NCBI RefSeq assembly: GCF_900103285.1 | Contig: NZ_FNGS01000003.1 | Location: 361,997-425,996 of the forward strand | Length of the DNA: 64,000 bases | Source: Siphonobacter aquaeclarae | GTDB lineage: Bacteria > Bacteroidota > Bacteroidia > Cytophagales > Spirosomataceae | Direction: 5' to 3' | Shown: piece by piece, positions 60,711 to 64,000 of the stretch | How positions within the stretch are numbered: position 1 is the stretch's first letter | Layout of the letters: each line of letters starts with the position of its first letter | The notes under the pieces: model-generated | What the model was told of the DNA's origin: nothing | The model's input: only the letters and a program-made list of their open reading frames with translations | Databases searched by the model: none | Position numbers and translations under genes: made by a program

Positions 60711-63539
60711 ATGCCCAAAAATCCCGACATCAAATCCGTCCTGATCATTGGCTCCGGTCCCATTATCATTGGTCAGGCTTGCGAGTTCGATTATTCCGGC
60801 TCTCAGGCAGCCCGTTCTTTAAAAGAAGAGGGAATAGAGGTCATTCTGATCAACTCGAACCCGGCGACGATCATGACGGACCCGATCAGTGCCGATCACG
60901 TTTACCTCAAGCCGCTGGAGCGAAAGTCCATTGTTGAGATTCTTCAGAAACACAAAGTCGACGCCGTTTTGCCAACTATGGGTGGCCAGACGGCGTTAAA
61001 TTTAGCTATCGACTGCGACAAGGCAGGTATCTGGCAGAAGTACGGCGTGCAGATCATCGGGGTGGACATCAAAGCCATCGAGACCACCGAAGACCGGGAG
61101 AAGTTCCGCCTGAAGATGCTCGAACTGGGTGTCGGTGTCTGCAAGGGCCGTACCGCGCGCTCCTTCCTGGAAGGCAAGGAAATCGCCCAGGAAGTCGGGT
61201 TCCCGCTGGTTATCCGTCCGTCCTACACACTCGGCGGTACCGGTGGCGGCTTCGTCAACGACCCGAAAGAATTTGACGAGATGCTCAACCGCGGGCTCCA
61301 TGCCTCGCCGGTTCACGAAGTACTCGTCGAACAGTCGATCCTCGGCTGGAAAGAGTATGAGCTGGAATTGCTCCGTGACGGCGACGGTAACTTCATCATC
61401 GTCTGCTCGATCGAAAACTTCGACCCCATGGGTGTTCACACCGGTGACTCCGTGACGGTTGCCCCCGCCATGACCCTGCCCGATACCCTGTATCAGAAAA
61501 TGCGGGATATGGCGATCATGATGATGGACGGCATCGGGAAATTTGCCGGCGGCTGTAACGTTCAGTTCTCCGTCAACCCGGAAAACGACGACATCATCGC
61601 CATCGAAATCAATCCCCGGGTATCACGCTCGTCGGCCCTCGCCTCGAAAGCTACCGGTTACCCCATCGCGAAAATCGCCGCGAAAATGGCGATCGGCTAC
61701 CGCCTCCATGAACTGATGAACCCGGTAACGGGCAGCACTTCAGCTTTCTTTGAGCCGGCGATCGACTACGTCATCGTGAAGGTTCCGCGGTGGAACTTCG
61801 ATAAGTTCAAGGGCGCCGACAAACGCCTCGGCCTGCAGATGAAGTCAGTAGGTGAAGCGATGGGTATCGGCCGCAACTTCCAGGAAGCGCTCCAGAAGGC
61901 GTGCCAGTCCCTCGAAATCAAACGGAACGGCATGGGCGCCGACGGAAAAGAGCTGACCGACCAGGATGCTATCCTCAAGTCGCTCGCCAATCCGTCCTGG
62001 AACCGCCTCTTCCATATTTACGATGCCTTCCGGCTCGGTATTTCCTTCAAGAAAATCCAGCAGCTGACGAAGATCGACAAGTGGTTCCTCTTCCAGGTGG
62101 AAGACCTCGTCCGTCTCGAAAAGGAAATCGAAAAACAAAGTCTCGAAACCATCTCGAAAGAACTGCTCGAAGAAGCCAAAGTCAAAGGCTTCGCCGACCG
62201 CCAGATCGCGCATATGCTCGACTGCCTCGAGAGCCAGGTATACGAAAAGCGGAATCAGCTCGGTATCAAGCGGGTATACAAATGCGTAGATACCTGCGCC
62301 GCTGAGTTTGAAGCCCGGACGCCGTACTTCTACTCGACGTTCGCGAGCGGTACGGGATCGACCGACAACGAATCGATTGTTTCTCCGAAGAAGAAAGTCG
62401 TCATCCTCGGTTCAGGTCCGAACCGGATTGGTCAGGGGATCGAATTCGACTACTCCTGCGTACACGGGGTACTCGCGGCGAAAGAAGCCGGCTACGAGAC
62501 GATCATGATCAACTCGAACCCGGAAACGGTGTCGACGGATCCGGATATTGCCGACAAACTGTACTTCGAGCCGGTCTTCTGGGAACACGTATACGACATC
62601 ATTCAGCATGAGAAGCCGGAAGGCGTAATCGTGCAGCTGGGTGGACAAACGGCCCTGAAACTGGCTGAAAAACTGTCGAAACACGGGATCAAGATCATCG
62701 GAACGAGTTACGAAGCGCTTGACCTGGCAGAAGACCGGGGAGCATTCTCGAGCCTCCTCCGTGACCTCGAAGTACCCTACCCGCTGTTCGATACCGTGGA
62801 GTCGGCTGACCATGCCGTGGAAGTAGGCCGCAAACTCGGCTATCCGCTGCTGGTTCGCCCGAGCTACGTACTCGGCGGGCAATCCATGAAGATTGTCATC
62901 AACGAGGAAGAACTCGAACAACACGTTGTCGATATTCTCCGCGATATTCCGGGTAACAAGATTCTGCTGGATCACTTCCTCGAAAACGCCATTGAAGCCG
63001 AATCGGATTCGATCTGCGACGGGGAAAACGTCTACATCATCGGTATCATGGAGCACATCGAGCCGGCCGGTATCCACTCCGGTGACTCGCATGCGGTTCT
63101 CCCCGCTTTCGACCTGAGCGAAAACGTCATCAAACAGATCGAAGACTATACCAAAAAGATCGCCGTAGCCCTCAAAACGAAAGGCCTTCTGAATATTCAG
63201 TTCGCCATCAAGGACGAGAAAGTATACGTCATCGAAGCGAACCCGCGTGCTTCCCGCACCGTGCCGTTTATCTGCAAGGCATACCAGGAACCGTACGTGA
63301 ACTATGCGACGAAGGTCATGCTGGATGACAAGAAAGTCACCGACTTCAACTTCCAGCCGGTGAAAAACGGATATGCCATCAAGATTCCGGTGTTCTCGTT
63401 CAACAAGTTCCCCGGTGTCAACAAGGAACTCGGACCCGAAATGAAGTCGACCGGCGAAGCCATCTACTTCATCGACGATCTGACCGACGAAGCCTTTCAG
63501 CAGGTGTACAGCGAACGCAACCTGTACCTGAGCCGATAA
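60711..63539 (+). CDS. carB: Carbamoyl phosphate synthase large subunit, lacking the MGS domain
   Basis: CarB makes carbamoyl phosphate from bicarbonate, ammonia (from CarA) and 2 ATP for arginine and pyrimidine synthesis. The 942-aa protein has the two ATP-grasp halves. The first starts VLIIGSGPIIIGQACEFDYSG with LGGTGGGFVNDP, and the second starts VVILGSGPNRIGQGIEFDYSC with VRPSYVLGGQSM. Both end in the IEANPR/IEINPR metal-site motif. The E. coli protein has 1073 aa and ends in a methylglyoxal-synthase-like domain that binds UMP and ornithine. Here the protein stops at SERNLYLSR, where that domain would begin, so it lacks classical allosteric control. carA is not adjacent. Confidence 0.96.
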   Translation: MPKNPDIKSVLIIGSGPIIIGQACEFDYSGSQAARSLKEEGIEVILINSNPATIMTDPISADHVYLKPLERKSIVEILQKHKVDAVLPTMGGQTALNLAIDCDKAGIWQKYGVQIIGVDIKAIETTEDREKFRLKMLELGVGVCKGRTARSFLEGKEIAQEVGFPLVIRPSYTLGGTGGGFVNDPKEFDEMLNRGLHASPVHEVLVEQSILGWKEYELELLRDGDGNFIIVCSIENFDPMGVHTGDSVTVAPAMTLPDTLYQKMRDMAIMMMDGIGKFAGGCNVQFSVNPENDDIIAIEINPRVSRSSALASKATGYPIAKIAAKMAIGYRLHELMNPVTGSTSAFFEPAIDYVIVKVPRWNFDKFKGADKRLGLQMKSVGEAMGIGRNFQEALQKACQSLEIKRNGMGADGKELTDQDAILKSLANPSWNRLFHIYDAFRLGISFKKIQQLTKIDKWFLFQVEDLVRLEKEIEKQSLETISKELLEEAKVKGFADRQIAHMLDCLESQVYEKRNQLGIKRVYKCVDTCAAEFEARTPYFYSTFASGTGSTDNESIVSPKKKVVILGSGPNRIGQGIEFDYSCVHGVLAAKEAGYETIMINSNPETVSTDPDIADKLYFEPVFWEHVYDIIQHEKPEGVIVQLGGQTALKLAEKLSKHGIKIIGTSYEALDLAEDRGAFSSLLRDLEVPYPLFDTVESADHAVEVGRKLGYPLLVRPSYVLGGQSMKIVINEEELEQHVVDILRDIPGNKILLDHFLENAIEAESDSICDGENVYIIGIMEHIEPAGIHSGDSHAVLPAFDLSENVIKQIEDYTKKIAVALKTKGLLNIQFAIKDEKVYVIEANPRASRTVPFICKAYQEPYVNYATKVMLDDKKVTDFNFQPVKNGYAIKIPVFSFNKFPGVNKELGPEMKSTGEAIYFIDDLTDEAFQQVYSERNLYLSR

Positions 63540-63556
63540 GCGGAATTACCTTTCTG

Positions 63557-63586
63557 AAAACGCCTCCTGTCACAGGAGGCGTTTTT
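63557..63586 (+). terminator. carB terminator
   Basis: AACGCCTCCTG and CAGGAGGCGTT pair over a TCA-type loop and are followed by a T run, 18 bp past the stop. Confidence 0.88.
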
Positions 63587-63720
63587 GTTTGGAAGGGTAT
63601 CATCCCCCGAAAACAACCTTTGGTCCCGTCAATCGTACGCGCCGTCCGGTTCCGTTCGGGCGGAATACCTGTTTTTTCCTACTTTTACCGCGACCCGTTT
63701 TTATACCGGTCTTTCTGCCC

Positions 63721-64000
63721 ATGAATCGCATTCTTGAAGCCGCCAAGCGACTCAATGCCCTGGCACAAGCCGGGCTGACGTATTCCACCAACGCGTATGA
63801 TCTCGAGCGTTTTGAAGAAATCCGGGCGATCAGCGTGGAAATGCTGAATGAACTGACGGATGAGCCGATCGAAAAAATTGCTCCTCTGTTTGCCGCCGGT
63901 GAAGGGGAGTACCCGACGCCGAAAGTCGATATCCGCGCCGTGGTATTCCGGGGAGACGACGAGCTGCTGATGGTTCAGGAGAAAATTGACGGGCTGAAAT
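63721..64000 (+). CDS. NUDIX hydrolase with N-terminal domain, truncated by window edge
   Basis: The first 93 codons are visible. They begin MNRILEAAKRLNALAQAGLTYSTNAYDLERFEEI and reach PKVDIRAVVFRGDDELLMVQEKIDG, the first strand of a NUDIX fold. The helical N-terminal part matches the small family of NUDIX proteins (ADP-ribose pyrophosphatase-like) with an extra N-terminal domain. The NUDIX box itself is past the edge, so the substrate cannot be predicted. It is a genuine gene with no stop in the window. Confidence 0.75.
   Translation, partial: MNRILEAAKRLNALAQAGLTYSTNAYDLERFEEIRAISVEMLNELTDEPIEKIAPLFAAGEGEYPTPKVDIRAVVFRGDDELLMVQEKIDGLK

Overview
The window looks like a chromosome segment of a Bacteroidota bacterium, most likely order Cytophagales. 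The signs are gliding/type IX secretion genes (gldH, porT), a DUF4293 gene, a RicT-GldH pair, promoters of the Bacteroidota type (-33 TTTG/TTG about 20 bp before -7 TAnnTTTG) and almost no Shine-Dalgarno sequences. Most of the window is GC-rich housekeeping DNA. Composition statements here are by eye, not computed.

Layout. 0-9.6 kb: a short membrane peptide, rpsL-rpsG, a PQQ dehydrogenase carrying a cytochrome c domain, a GH3/serine-hydrolase fusion, mutL and a small lipoprotein. 9.6-11.3 kb: a telomere-like CCCTAAA repeat, then menG-porT. 11.3-19.4 kb: the distal half of the division and cell-wall cluster, transcribed leftward as ftsW-murG-murC-ftsQ-ftsA-ftsZ. 19.4-29.5 kb: a 28-bp perfect inverted repeat, cysE, a beta-propeller lipoprotein, an AI-2E-family permease, ricT-gldH-LON-domain gene, purD, recQ and a DUF4293 gene. 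29.5-29.8 kb: tRNA-Gly(GCC) and tRNA-Leu(UAA).

29.8-43.9 kb is accessory DNA. Next to tRNA-Leu lies an Ssp-type DNA phosphorothioation island. It has sspA (cysteine desulfurase) on the + strand, facing a six-gene minus-strand operon: sspB (DUF4007), sspC (ATPase), sspD (PAPS-reductase-like sulfurtransferase) and three further genes. Those three encode a 372-aa protein I do not recognise, a PIN-domain nuclease and a P-loop ATPase. They occupy the place expected for the restriction arm and are the best candidate for an undescribed, or only recently described (SspFGH-like), effector. A decayed serine recombinase lies at the far end of the island. An acyltransferase, an orphan type I-like nuclease and an AT-rich exported protein follow.

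44-64 kb returns to the GC-rich background. It holds a large HEAT/cytochrome c protein and a red-light module in which bacteriophytochrome, response regulator and heme oxygenase form one operon, with a second histidine kinase divergent. After these come an HNH endonuclease, ruvB, a 49-aa membrane peptide, an alpha/beta hydrolase, prfB with its programmed +1 frameshift, a PpiD-like foldase, gpsA, an unknown lipoprotein, carB without its allosteric domain, and the start of a NUDIX hydrolase cut by the window edge.
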